Below are positions 26,151 to 34,823 of a stretch of 64,000 nucleotides of DNA, piece by piece. Numbering within the stretch: the stretch's first letter is position 1; each line of letters begins with the position of its first letter. A model generated the notes under the pieces. The model did no database searches and was not told where the DNA came from. It saw only the letters and a list, made by a program, of their open reading frames with translations. The DNA is from DATFVA01 sp963815785 (GTDB taxonomy: Bacteria; Bacteroidota; Ignavibacteria; Ignavibacteriales; Ignavibacteriaceae), in assembly GCA_963815785.1 (NCBI GenBank), contig CAWFHZ010000005.1, positions 62,001 through 126,000 on the forward strand. Direction: 5' to 3'. The position numbers were made by a program, and so were the translations under genes.

Positions 26151-27968
26151 TTAATCCAGCTCGAATTCTTTTTTCCAATCAGTGTCTCCTACAAGTTTTT
26201 CCTGTTCGCCTTTATCCAGCAAATAATTTCCTATAACCAGATAATCCATATCGGTCCGCATAAAACATTTATATGCATCTGCAGGAGTACAAACAATTGG
26301 TTCTCCTCTTACATTAAAAGATGTATTTATTAATACTGCACTGCCGTAATTCTCTTCAAACTTTGAAATCAATTTGTGAAATAACGGATTTGTTTCTTTG
26401 TGCACTGTTTGAATTCGTGCAGAATAATCAACATGGGTAACAGCGGGAATATCTGATCTTACAATATTTAATTTCTGAATGCCGAATAGCTTGTTTTCAT
26501 TTTCAGACATCTCTTTTCTTCTTTCCTTTTTAACATCAGCTACAAGAAGCATGTAAGGAGATTCTCTGTCAATTTCAAAATACTCAGATACTTTTTCATT
26601 TAAGACGGCAGGAGCAAAAGGTCTGAAACTTTCCCGGAATTTTATTTTCAGATTCATTACCGACTGCATTTTAGAAGATCTTGCATCACCCAGAATTGAC
26701 CTAGCGCCTAAAGCTCTCGGACCAAATTCCATTCTTCCTTCGAACCAGCCGACTACTTTTTCATCAGCAAGAAGTGATGCAACTTTTTCCGGCAGTTCTT
26801 CGTCATTAATCTCATTGAACTTTATTTTATTTTCCTTAAAAAATTCCAGAAGATTTTCATCGGAATATTCGGGACCGAGATATGAACCTTTTTGTGAATC
26901 TTTTTTCGGATCAATATTTCTTTCATTCCCAAGATATTGATACCAACCGATCAATGCAGCACCGAGTGCTCCCCCAGCATCTCCTGCTGCCGGCTGTATC
27001 CATATTTCATCAAAAGGACCTTCCCTGTATAGTTTTCCATTTGCAACACAATTAAGTGCAACACCACCTGCCAGACAAATATTTTTCATTCCCGTTTCTT
27101 TATAAACGTGGTTTCCCATTTTTAGCACTATCTCTTCGGTTACATCCTGAACAGAGCGGGCAAGGTCCATTTCCTTTTGTGTAAGCTTTGATTCGGGTTG
27201 TCTGGGTAATCCGCCGAAGAGTTTATGAAACTTATCGTTTGTCATTGTTAGCCCGGCACAGTAATTAAAATATTCCATATTCATTCTGAAAGAACCATCT
27301 TCTTTTACATCAATTAATTCTTTAAGAATAACATCTTTATATTTTGGTTCACCATAAGGGGCAAGACCCATTACTTTATATTCACCTGAATTAACTTTAA
27401 ATCCCGTATAGTAAGTAAATGCAGAATAGAGCAACCCAAGCGAATGAGGAAATTTAATATCTGCAAGGAGCTCAATTTTATTATTTTTTCCAACACCAAA
27501 ACTTGAGGTAGTCCATTCTCCGACTCCATCCATAGTAAGAATTGCCGCCTCATTGAAAGGTGAGGGATAAAAAGCAGAAGCAGCATGCGATTCATGATGT
27601 TCCGGAAAAATTATTTTCCCTTCATAGCCAAGTTTATCCTTTATCATTTCTTTCATCCAGAGCTTTTCCTTTATCCACAAAGGCATCGCTTTAATGAAGG
27701 ATTTTATTCCAACCGGGGCATAAGCAAGATATGTTTCCAGCAATCTCTCAAACTTCAGGAAGGGTTTATCATAAAAGGCAACAATTTCCAAATCTGAACT
27801 TTTAATTCCTGCGTGCTGCAGACAAAAGTTTACAGCATTGCCGGGAAAATTATGGTCGTGTTTTTTACGCGTAAATCTTTCTTCCTGTGCGGCAGCAATA
27901 ATTTCTCCATCTTTTAATAATGCAGCAGCACTATCATGGTAAAAAGCAGATATTCCAAGTATATACAT
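26151..27968 (-). CDS. NodU/CmcH-family carbamoyltransferase
   Basis: A 605-residue O-carbamoyltransferase that uses carbamoyl phosphate and ATP to carbamoylate a hydroxyl on a sugar or other acceptor. The N-terminal Kae1-like (ASKHA) domain starts MYILGISAFYHDSAAALLKD and contains the metal-binding HHESHAASAFYPSPF and the LAGGVALNCVANGKL motif. The C-terminal YrdC-like domain (from ~residue 395) includes GRMEFGPRALGARSIL and NTSFNVRGEPIVCTP. Length and motifs are normal for NodU, TobZ and CmcH. It starts a five-gene unit with SxtJ, DUF5989, a Lys-rich peptide and a glycosyltransferase, so the acceptor is likely a glycan. The actual product is unknown. Confidence 0.9.
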   Translation of the reverse strand: MYILGISAFYHDSAAALLKDGEIIAAAQEERFTRKKHDHNFPGNAVNFCLQHAGIKSSDLEIVAFYDKPFLKFERLLETYLAYAPVGIKSFIKAMPLWIKEKLWMKEMIKDKLGYEGKIIFPEHHESHAASAFYPSPFNEAAILTMDGVGEWTTSSFGVGKNNKIELLADIKFPHSLGLLYSAFTYYTGFKVNSGEYKVMGLAPYGEPKYKDVILKELIDVKEDGSFRMNMEYFNYCAGLTMTNDKFHKLFGGLPRQPESKLTQKEMDLARSVQDVTEEIVLKMGNHVYKETGMKNICLAGGVALNCVANGKLYREGPFDEIWIQPAAGDAGGALGAALIGWYQYLGNERNIDPKKDSQKGSYLGPEYSDENLLEFFKENKIKFNEINDEELPEKVASLLADEKVVGWFEGRMEFGPRALGARSILGDARSSKMQSVMNLKIKFRESFRPFAPAVLNEKVSEYFEIDRESPYMLLVADVKKERRKEMSENENKLFGIQKLNIVRSDIPAVTHVDYSARIQTVHKETNPLFHKLISKFEENYGSAVLINTSFNVRGEPIVCTPADAYKCFMRTDMDYLVIGNYLLDKGEQEKLVGDTDWKKEFELD

Positions 27969-28102
27969 ATAAGGTTTCAGTTATTAACAATCTAAAAATA
28001 GATTTTTAGTAATGATTTTACAAAACAAAAGCCAACATCCTTTGTAACGATGAATTAAAGTAAAAGGAATTAAAAAATGATTTTAGTGCATTTTAAGGGA
28101 AC

Positions 28103-28110
28103 TATTTTTG
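28103..28110 (+). promoter_or_regulatory. Candidate -7 promoter element for the OmpA-family gene
   Basis: TATTTTTG fits the Bacteroidota TAnnTTTG consensus, 84 bases ahead of the OmpA/TSP3 start, in a 225-base divergent intergenic region. No good -33 TTG was found at ideal spacing. Confidence 0.35.
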
Positions 28111-28193
28111 AAAAAATTTCATTACATTAGTAGTGAAGAATTACTTTTTTACAGTTAAAAAACAGCATAATACTAACAATTAAAGGAATCATA

Positions 28194-29753
28194 ATGAAAC
28201 AAGTATACTTGTTTGCACTTTTAATCTTCTTTGCATTTAGTATAACGACTAATGCACAATTTAAAGAATGGGGCTCCAAGTTTGGAGCGAGGTATAATCT
28301 TCTTTTGCCTCAGAATGAATTTCCTAATGTGGGATTCGGGGGAAATGATAAGTTCTCATTTGATAAATATACTATGTCCTATTTATTAGAAGGCTTTGTT
28401 GGATTTGAACTAACAAGAGTGCTGGAACTTGATATAAATGCAGGTTATGGTTCTTACGCCGGGTATCAATTTAACTACGAAGGTTATTATAAATCAGAAA
28501 TAATTCCGGTCGGGCTCAGGTTTAGAATTGCTCCATTCGATCTTAAAGGATGGAATCCTTATTTATACCTTGGCGGCGGCATTATGCATTATAGTAATAA
28601 ATACTCCGAGGAAAACAGATCACCTTCACCTAATGAAGTAAAAACTGAGGGATGGGCAGGTCTTTTCCCGTTAGGTATTGGATCAGAGTTTGCTTTAAGT
28701 GATATGGTACTGTTGGATTTTTCTATCGGCGGTGCATACTCGACTTCATATGACCTGAATAATTACGATAACGGAAACAATATTGTTGATGCATATTATA
28801 ATGTAGCACTTGGCTTAACCATAACCGGTGAAAGCTGCAGTTCTGATAAAGATATGGATGGATTAGGAAAATGTGAAGAAGAAAAACTCGGAACGAACCC
28901 GCATAACCCTGACACAGATAGTGACGGATTAACAGACGGAGAAGAAGTTAAAGTTTATAAAACAAATCCTTTACTTGCTGATACTGATCTTGACGGGCTG
29001 AGTGATTTTGATGAAGTTAAGAAATATAAGACTGATCCACTAAAGGCTGATACGGATGGTGATGGATTAAATGACGGTGAAGAAGTTAATAAATACAAAA
29101 CAGATCCGTTAAAAGCTGATACAGACAATGATGGATTGAGTGATGGCGATGAAGTAATTAAATACAAAACTGATCCATTGAAAGCTGATACAGATGGTGA
29201 CGGATTAAATGACGGCGAAGAAGTAAATACATTCTCAACTAATCCATTATCAAAAGACACTGATGGTGATGGCTTATCAGATTATGATGAAGTTATGACT
29301 TACAAAACTAATCCGTTAGTGAAAGACACAGATGGCGGTTCAGTAGATGACGGTGTAGAAGTTAACCGTGGAACAAATCCTCTGGATGCTGCAGACGATG
29401 TTGTTAAAGTCGGTGTTCCTGTTATTCTTGATGGTATCACATTCGCAACAGGTAAAGCAGACATTACACCTGAATCAGAAAATACTCTGAGAAAAGCCCT
29501 GAAAACATTGCAGACATATTCTGATATTTCAGTTGAAATAGCAGGTTATACTGATAATGTAGGTAGAGATGCTTCAAATCAGAAACTTTCTGAGAAAAGA
29601 GCTAACAGTGTAAGAGACTGGCTGGTTCGTCAGGGTGTTGATCCTACAAGAATTGTAGCGGTTGGTTATGGTGAATCTAATCCTATAGCCTCGAATGATA
29701 CACCTGAAGGAAGACAGAAGAACAGAAGAATTGAGTTCAAACGAATTAAGTAG
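28194..29753 (+). CDS. OmpA family protein with beta-barrel and thrombospondin type 3 repeats
   Basis: Outer-membrane protein of 519 residues: signal peptide (1-21), an eight-stranded-barrel-like domain (~22-215, with glycine/aromatic strands), a Ca-binding TSP3-like linker (~218-400), and a C-terminal OmpA/MotB peptidoglycan-binding domain (~408-519; VEIAGYTDNVGRDASNQKLS, RANSVRDWLVRQGVD, GRQKNRRIEF). This is a common structural anchor in Bacteroidota, tying the outer membrane to the cell wall over a rigid calcium-loaded spacer. It stands alone with a terminator after it and a candidate promoter before it. Confidence 0.9.
   Translation: MKQVYLFALLIFFAFSITTNAQFKEWGSKFGARYNLLLPQNEFPNVGFGGNDKFSFDKYTMSYLLEGFVGFELTRVLELDINAGYGSYAGYQFNYEGYYKSEIIPVGLRFRIAPFDLKGWNPYLYLGGGIMHYSNKYSEENRSPSPNEVKTEGWAGLFPLGIGSEFALSDMVLLDFSIGGAYSTSYDLNNYDNGNNIVDAYYNVALGLTITGESCSSDKDMDGLGKCEEEKLGTNPHNPDTDSDGLTDGEEVKVYKTNPLLADTDLDGLSDFDEVKKYKTDPLKADTDGDGLNDGEEVNKYKTDPLKADTDNDGLSDGDEVIKYKTDPLKADTDGDGLNDGEEVNTFSTNPLSKDTDGDGLSDYDEVMTYKTNPLVKDTDGGSVDDGVEVNRGTNPLDAADDVVKVGVPVILDGITFATGKADITPESENTLRKALKTLQTYSDISVEIAGYTDNVGRDASNQKLSEKRANSVRDWLVRQGVDPTRIVAVGYGESNPIASNDTPEGRQKNRRIEFKRIK
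28911..29394 (+). repeat. Seven tandem 69-bp (23-residue) thrombospondin type 3-like repeats
   Basis: Unit consensus DTDGDGL[ND]DGEEV-x-x-YKTDPLKA, at 23-residue spacing, following one half-degenerate copy. Each has the Asp-rich Ca loop DxDxDG. Units two to five are nearly identical in DNA (recurrent gctgatacagatggtgacgg), suggesting recent duplication and possible length polymorphism. Confidence 0.88.
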
Positions 29754-29773
29754 TTTGAACTAAGTACATTCTT

Positions 29774-29804
29774 AAGGACACCTGGTTTCAGGTGTCCTTT
29801 TTTA
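29774..29804 (+). terminator. Rho-independent terminator after the OmpA-family gene
   Basis: Perfect eight-base stem GGACACCT / AGGTGTCC with a six-base loop, followed by six T residues. It lies 20 bases after the OmpA stop; the convergent hydrolase ends just beyond. Confidence 0.9.
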
Positions 29805-29811
29805 TTTCCGG

Positions 29812-30660
29812 CTATTCTTTAAGATATCTGTCAAACCATATTTTTCTCAATTGGTCCACTTCTTTTCTGTGAGTTTTTAAGAAATGATCTCCCCTCTCGA
29901 AAATAACTAATCGATATTTCTTTCCTTCACCAGAAAATTTCTTAGCCAGTTCAATAGACTGTTCAGCCGGCACAGTATCATCACTTCCTCCATGCATAAT
30001 CAGATATGGAATATCCGGAAGTTTCTCAGTAAAAAATATTGCAGATCTTTTCTCCAATTCTTTTTCTAATTGCTGTGTTCCGATAATTCCTTCGTAGTAT
30101 TCTTTCAATTTATTATTTGAATCTGCAAGTCCTTTTAAATTAGAAATAGCACCGCTTACTACCGCGCATTTAAATTCGTTTCTTTCTTTTAAAACCAGGA
30201 ACGTCATCATACCACCCCGGCTCCATCCTTCAAGACCAACTTTTGATGTATCAATAAATCCCAGTTCATCAGCAACAGGTAATAGATTTAAAATGTCATT
30301 CACATCTTCACCGCCTAACTGTTCTGCGCCTTCTCCCCCATCATTACCTCTGTATTGAGAAGAAAGAACAGCATAACCCCAGCTTGCTATTTGTCCAAAC
30401 ATTCCCCTCGCGGTAAAACTGTCTATTGCTCCTTTGTCCTTATATCCTCCGCGATTCCAGATAACAAGCGGTATTTTTTTATCACTGTTTTTTTCTTTTG
30501 GATAGGCAAGATAACCTTTTACCTTCAGGTTATCAGAAAGGTAGATTATCTTTTCAACTACCGAATTCTGCATCACTTCTTCGCCCCATCCACTCACAAC
30601 CATCTTTGTTTGCGCCTGGTTAAGTTCTATTTTCTTCCGATTAATTATATTTACTCTCAT
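29812..30660 (-). CDS. Alpha/beta hydrolase of the prolyl-oligopeptidase (S9-like) group
   Basis: A 282-residue cytoplasmic alpha/beta hydrolase resembling the catalytic domain of S9 peptidases without a propeller. The nucleophile elbow is GLEGWSRGGMM (Ser in G-W-S-R-G), the acidic residue is in MHGGSDDTVPAEQS, and the His in ERGDHFLKTH. An oxyanion-type NRGG motif is near residue 69. No signal peptide is found. It could be a peptidase or an esterase; the sequence does not decide. It stands alone, convergent with the OmpA gene. Confidence 0.82.
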   Translation of the reverse strand: MRVNIINRKKIELNQAQTKMVVSGWGEEVMQNSVVEKIIYLSDNLKVKGYLAYPKEKNSDKKIPLVIWNRGGYKDKGAIDSFTARGMFGQIASWGYAVLSSQYRGNDGGEGAEQLGGEDVNDILNLLPVADELGFIDTSKVGLEGWSRGGMMTFLVLKERNEFKCAVVSGAISNLKGLADSNNKLKEYYEGIIGTQQLEKELEKRSAIFFTEKLPDIPYLIMHGGSDDTVPAEQSIELAKKFSGEGKKYRLVIFERGDHFLKTHRKEVDQLRKIWFDRYLKE

Positions 30661-30753
30661 ATTAAATGATATTCGTTTTAAAAGATTAATATTAAAATGT
30701 TAATTTAGAACAACAAATCTCTCAATTATTTCTTAAAAAATTAAATCTGTATT

Positions 30754-31293
30754 ATGGCTAAGGGAAAAACTGAACTAATTACTTCAAAAAAAAATCTTCC
30801 TAATATATATAAAATTGCCGCGCTCCTCATTATAGCAGCCGTAGCGCTTTATTTTATTTTTACCAATTTCGGGGGAAGTGAAAACAAAACAGATGAGGAG
30901 TATATGTTTAAGAAGCAGGGCGAGTTAACTTTTCAAGACACAAATGGAAACTCTCTGACTAAAATTGATATTCAAATCGCTCAAACAGATTTTGACCGGG
31001 AACTGGGATTAATGTTCAGAAAGGACATGAATGAAAATCGCGGTATGCTTTTTATTTTTCCGGATATACAAATAAGAAACTTCTGGATGAGGAACACTCT
31101 GATTCCGCTTGATATAATATTTGTTGATTCATCTAAAACTATAATTAATATTGCAAAAAATACCACACCGTATTCCGACAATTCTTACGCTTCAACCCGA
31201 CCTGCGAAATTTGTCGTTGAAGTGAACGCCGGATTCTCTGATAAGTATAAAATCAGCGCAGGCGATAAAATAAACTGGGATTCTTTAAAATAG
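30754..31293 (+). CDS. DUF192 family membrane-anchored protein
   Basis: A 179-residue protein with one N-terminal TM helix (~residues 20-38) and a DUF192 domain at ~60-175. Diagnostic residues include DRELGLMFRKDMNENRGMLF, IRNFWMRNTLIPLDIIFVD and NIAKNTTPYSD. DUF192 proteins are small beta-rich secreted or periplasmic domains found across bacteria and archaea, with unproven activity. It runs convergent with the gmhA gene, ending three bases from it, and has no obvious operon partner. Confidence 0.85.
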   Translation: MAKGKTELITSKKNLPNIYKIAALLIIAAVALYFIFTNFGGSENKTDEEYMFKKQGELTFQDTNGNSLTKIDIQIAQTDFDRELGLMFRKDMNENRGMLFIFPDIQIRNFWMRNTLIPLDIIFVDSSKTIINIAKNTTPYSDNSYASTRPAKFVVEVNAGFSDKYKISAGDKINWDSLK

Positions 31294-31296
31294 CAC

Positions 31297-31881
31297 TTAT
31301 GATGGATACAATTCCCGCTCGATAAGCTCACAGATTATATGAGCAGCTGTAATGTGTCCTTCCTGTATGCGCTGTGTATTTGCTGACGGAATAGTTACTG
31401 ATTGATCTGCTTCAGATATAAGCTTTCCGCCGTTCCCTCCAATAAAGGCTACCGTTTTCATTCCCTTATCTTTTGCGGTTTGAACCGCTTTTAAAACGTT
31501 CGGGGAGTTACCGCTTGTAGAGATTGCGAGAAGCACATCGTCTTTATTTCCAAGACCTTCTACTGAACGCGCAAACACGTTTTCAAATCCTATATCATTT
31601 CCGCCTGCTGTAAGGTTTGATGTATCAGTGGTAAGCGCTATAGCTGGTAATGCCGGTCTATTCACATCATGACTTAACCTTATTACAAGCTCTGCAGCTA
31701 TATGCTGGCAATCAGCGGCACTGCCGCCATTTCCGCAAAGCAGCAGTTTTTTTCCATTCTTAAATGACATAGTAATAATTTCAGCAACTTTTAATATATC
31801 GCTTAGACACTTGTCTTCCATTTTCTTTTTAGTGTCTGCACTCTCATTTAAAGAATCTATTATAAATTTCTTTTTGTCCAA
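31297..31881 (-). CDS. gmhA: Phosphoheptose (sedoheptulose-7-phosphate) isomerase GmhA-like SIS protein
   Basis: SIS-domain isomerase of 194 residues that starts ADP-heptose synthesis for the LPS core. It has the family motifs CGNGGSAADCQHIAAELV (phosphosugar-binding loop and zinc His), ISTSGNSPNVLKAV, GGNGGKLISEADQSVTIPS and QEGHITAAHIICELIE (zinc ligands). The length is right for GmhA. It lies 29 bases after the PcrB stop on the same strand, so the two may share a transcript; both feed envelope lipids or polysaccharides. Confidence 0.88.
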   Translation of the reverse strand: MDKKKFIIDSLNESADTKKKMEDKCLSDILKVAEIITMSFKNGKKLLLCGNGGSAADCQHIAAELVIRLSHDVNRPALPAIALTTDTSNLTAGGNDIGFENVFARSVEGLGNKDDVLLAISTSGNSPNVLKAVQTAKDKGMKTVAFIGGNGGKLISEADQSVTIPSANTQRIQEGHITAAHIICELIERELYPS

Positions 31882-31910
31882 TTTTTTCTTTCGAAAGTAT
31901 TATTTAATGT

Positions 31911-32669
31911 TTATATAGTTATAGGATAATTTATATGAATTGCCTGAGCAAAATCTTTAATTAATATCCAGTTATTTTCATCTTCAAAGAAGTTTCCGGT
32001 TACTATTATTTTAGCCCCGCTCTGTACTTTTCTTAATGCTGATTCAGGTGTTCTGATGCCGCCGCCGACAATTACAGGTACGGTACAGCTTTCAGTGACA
32101 GCCTTTATCATTTCATCCGGGACAGGATTCTGCGCACCGGATCCGGCTTCAAGATAAATTAGTTTCATCCCGAGATATTCTGCTGCAAGTGCCGTAGCTG
32201 CTGCAATTTCAGGTTTATTCCTTGGCAGCGGCATACTTCCATTCATATACTGGGCAGTGGTTGTTACACCGGATTCAATTAAAATATATCCCGTGGAAAG
32301 CGGTTCAATTCCTGCTTGCTTAATTAACGGTGCTGCAATAACGTGTTTCCCGATCAAATGTTCAGGATTCCTTCCACTTACAACCGAGAGAAAAAGTATA
32401 GCATCGGCATTATTCTGAACCTGGTTAACATCGCCGGGAAAAATTATTACCGGAAGATCCGTATTATTTTTAATCACTCTAATACAATTTTTAATATCTC
32501 CGTTCACTAATAAACTTCCGCCAATTAAAAAACCATCAACCCCGCAGGTAACGCAGTGCTTAACAAATCGTGCGAGTTTTTCATCATCAATATTATCCGG
32601 ATCAATCAAAATAAAATAAGCTGCCCCTTTAAGCTTTATTGTATTTAAGAGATTAAAGTAAGTATTCAT
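31911..32669 (-). CDS. Geranylgeranylglyceryl/heptaprenylglyceryl phosphate synthase (PcrB family)
   Basis: TIM-barrel prenyltransferase of 252 residues that joins a polyprenyl diphosphate to glycerol-1-phosphate. Motifs include AAYFILIDPDN at strand 1, GSLLVNGDIKN, IIFPGDVNQ, KLIYLEAGSGAQNPV, VIVGGGIRTPESA and IIVTGNFFED for phosphate binding. Bacterial members occur in Bacteroidota, where the chain length made is variable and function is partly unclear. The archaeal-type G1P ether lipid link is the main interest. Adjacent to gmhA. Confidence 0.88.
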   Translation of the reverse strand: MNTYFNLLNTIKLKGAAYFILIDPDNIDDEKLARFVKHCVTCGVDGFLIGGSLLVNGDIKNCIRVIKNNTDLPVIIFPGDVNQVQNNADAILFLSVVSGRNPEHLIGKHVIAAPLIKQAGIEPLSTGYILIESGVTTTAQYMNGSMPLPRNKPEIAAATALAAEYLGMKLIYLEAGSGAQNPVPDEMIKAVTESCTVPVIVGGGIRTPESALRKVQSGAKIIVTGNFFEDENNWILIKDFAQAIHINYPITI

Positions 32670-32779
32670 TAAGATTGTAATTGAAATGGCTGAGTAGAAT
32701 ATAGGAATTTTGGTTAAGAGAAAAAAGATGACTTAAGTTATCATATCCATTTTTTTATGTAGTAAAAAAGAATATAAAA

Positions 32780-32806
32780 AGAAAGCCTGCATTTAGCAGG
32801 CTTTAA
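32780..32806 (-). terminator. Rho-independent terminator of the pilin-like operon
   Basis: Stem AAAGCCTGC / GCAGGCTTT, five-base loop, followed on the minus strand by a T-rich tract. It lies 27 bases beyond the stop of the last gene of the minus-strand pilin-like cassette. Confidence 0.85.
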
Positions 32807-32830
32807 TAAATATTATAAGAAAATGGAGGG

Positions 32831-34177
32831 CTATTCCTTCCAGGAAACGATTTGAAATCCTCCACAAATTGGGTAGAATGGAGGATAAATTGAACCAAGC
32901 CTGGTATCATAGCGATAACGTTTATTGTAGCCATGTGTAATAGTTATATTTCCCCATTTATCACTTGTATACTGACCTACAGGCTGCCTAATATTTTGTG
33001 TTATTCCGCCGAGCAAATGGATATCTCCATCAACACTCCTGGTACTATAATTTTCTGCACCAAAACCTCCGTCCTGACAATAAATTGCAGCATCAACCTG
33101 TATATTTTGAGTTGCGTCGTTATCCGTGATCAGCACCTTATTTTGAGCGAGTATTCCCAATAAATCGGTTGAAGAAGGATTAGTTTTGGGATCATGGGTA
33201 TAAAGGATATCATCATCCAGATAAACATTCCCGTCACTTACAACAGAAAACTGACCTTCAACTGTGCCTTGTAGTCTAACATCCATACCCTCAGAATATA
33301 TAACTCCGTTTGGAGCCAATTCAGAAGTTTTAAATGTGGTTGAAGGTTTATCATAACCCAATTTAATTCTTACACTATCATTAGCGAATGTGATATACGC
33401 AGTATCAACCGCAGTTGTTGTTGTGATAACCTCTTCAAAATAACCAGGAACATTTACCCACCTCCCATGTATTCGTTCCCAATGTGATGGAACCCAGCGA
33501 TTTTCTTTAGTTGTGGTAGTGGTTGTTGACTGTTGTATTTTATGTCCATCGTCCACCGCAGCTTCTCTTAAAGGCTGCAAACCATTTGAGTTTAGCGGAT
33601 CAGGATATCCGTCGTGGAAAGAACCATGAAAAACCGGTTTATCTGATGATTCATTATCATGATATTCTACCCGACCTCTGATAGTAGTTTCATAACCTCC
33701 CACCCCAAATACAGGATGATTATCGCAACGTAGATTATCTTCAGTATGGAATGGTCCGAATACTGTGTCTCTGTTAGTCCACCAGATACCGCTTCCTTCA
33801 TATTGAGAATAGTAAGCAAATCTGGCAAATGAATTAGGCGTAAGAATAACTTCAACAGTATCTGAATTATCTTCATAGGTTGAGACAGAAGTAAGTTTTC
33901 TTATATTTCTTGTAGCATCAATAACATCAATTCTAACATCCACTGTTCCGCCATTCATCTTCAAATTCTTAAACCCTTTATCCCAATTAGTATTCATGAA
34001 AATTTTATTAGCCGCCAGATTTGCACCGCTGACTGCTAAATTATGGGTCATGTTTTCGGAATAATAATTTGTAAAATTATCAACCGTATCTGTTGATAAA
34101 CTATTTAATCTATTTCCGAAAACGAGGAGTATCATACTGAAACCCATTACGAGTAAAAGTGAAGCTTTCCCAGCCAT
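32831..34177 (-). CDS. Membrane-anchored PilX/DUF4900-like surface protein
   Basis: A 448-residue protein with a short N-terminus (MAGKASLLLVMGFSMILLVFG) making one hydrophobic helix, then a helical segment rich in Asn and Ala like the stalk of pilins (NLAVSGANLAANKIFMNTNWD). The large C-terminal half is beta-rich, with a Thr run and aromatic turns near residues 217-250 and no enzyme motifs. The plan of N-terminal helix, SGANLAANK and long beta domain resembles PilX/DUF4900-type pilus-assembly proteins, but the classical prepilin-peptidase G-F-T-L-I-E site is absent. It is the last of three like-organised minus-strand genes. Function inferred only as pilus-like or envelope assembly. Confidence 0.5.
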   Translation of the reverse strand: MAGKASLLLVMGFSMILLVFGNRLNSLSTDTVDNFTNYYSENMTHNLAVSGANLAANKIFMNTNWDKGFKNLKMNGGTVDVRIDVIDATRNIRKLTSVSTYEDNSDTVEVILTPNSFARFAYYSQYEGSGIWWTNRDTVFGPFHTEDNLRCDNHPVFGVGGYETTIRGRVEYHDNESSDKPVFHGSFHDGYPDPLNSNGLQPLREAAVDDGHKIQQSTTTTTTKENRWVPSHWERIHGRWVNVPGYFEEVITTTTAVDTAYITFANDSVRIKLGYDKPSTTFKTSELAPNGVIYSEGMDVRLQGTVEGQFSVVSDGNVYLDDDILYTHDPKTNPSSTDLLGILAQNKVLITDNDATQNIQVDAAIYCQDGGFGAENYSTRSVDGDIHLLGGITQNIRQPVGQYTSDKWGNITITHGYNKRYRYDTRLGSIYPPFYPICGGFQIVSWKE

Positions 34178-34187
34178 TTTAAACCTC

Positions 34188-34811
34188 TTATCTTTCTTTT
34201 AGATTCATTGCGGCTAATCTTATCTGCCTCCAGAAAGCCGAAGAGTACATACTGTCCCCATCCCGAGAACTGTCGCCGTATGCATAAACATTCTCTACAG
34301 CTACGTTAATTTCCATCGTCGAAATAGTAGTCAGATCAGATGTTGCAATAGGAAATGGAATAGTATCTCCGTAAACGTCGAAAAAAACGAGTTTAAATTG
34401 AGTTACACCTAAATCGACTCCTACTGGAGTTTCATTGTCTACCACCCTGTATAAAAATCTGTCGCGCGGGTTTGGTGTGGAAGCTAATTCGGACGGAGAA
34501 CCTAAATAATATTTTAACGTATCAACAACTCCTTTATCATTAACATCAGTTAAAAAGGAGATACTGCTATCTGTTGCGGAAAGGATTGCAGCCGTAGTGG
34601 GAATTAAATTATAATTTTTACAATACCCTATTCTCCGGAAATCATTTTCAATTATTGAACAGGTTGTGGCAAGATTTTGCTGAAGAACTAATTCCTCACT
34701 ATTGTTGTACACATTTTTGACTGCAGCATCATTAACATTGCCAAGGAGGAGTAAAAGAAAACCGCCAACGACAATAGAGCCAAGAATATCTAAAATTGTA
34801 CTATAACCCAT
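34188..34811 (-). CDS. Minor pilin-like membrane-anchored protein
   Basis: Unrecognised 207-residue protein with an N-terminal TM helix (residues ~5-25, ILDILGSIVVGGFLLLLLG), then an amphipathic region, TTCSIIENDFRRIGYCKNY, like the stalk of PilW-type minor pilins (DFRRIGY is a usual landmark), and a beta-rich C-terminal domain ending SSAFWRQIRLAAMNLKER. No prepilin peptidase motif (G before F/M and E5) is visible. It lies 12 bases after the 162-residue gene and 10 bases before the 448-residue one, so the three are one operon. Confidence 0.5.
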   Translation of the reverse strand: MGYSTILDILGSIVVGGFLLLLLGNVNDAAVKNVYNNSEELVLQQNLATTCSIIENDFRRIGYCKNYNLIPTTAAILSATDSSISFLTDVNDKGVVDTLKYYLGSPSELASTPNPRDRFLYRVVDNETPVGVDLGVTQFKLVFFDVYGDTIPFPIATSDLTTISTMEINVAVENVYAYGDSSRDGDSMYSSAFWRQIRLAAMNLKER

Positions 34812-34823
34812 ATTACCCCCTTT

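Noticed and set aside
28955..29260. Minus-strand open frame opposite the TSP3 repeats
   Set aside because: Its repeated Ser/Pro pattern mirrors the tandem DNA repeat and has no ribosome-binding site or family match.
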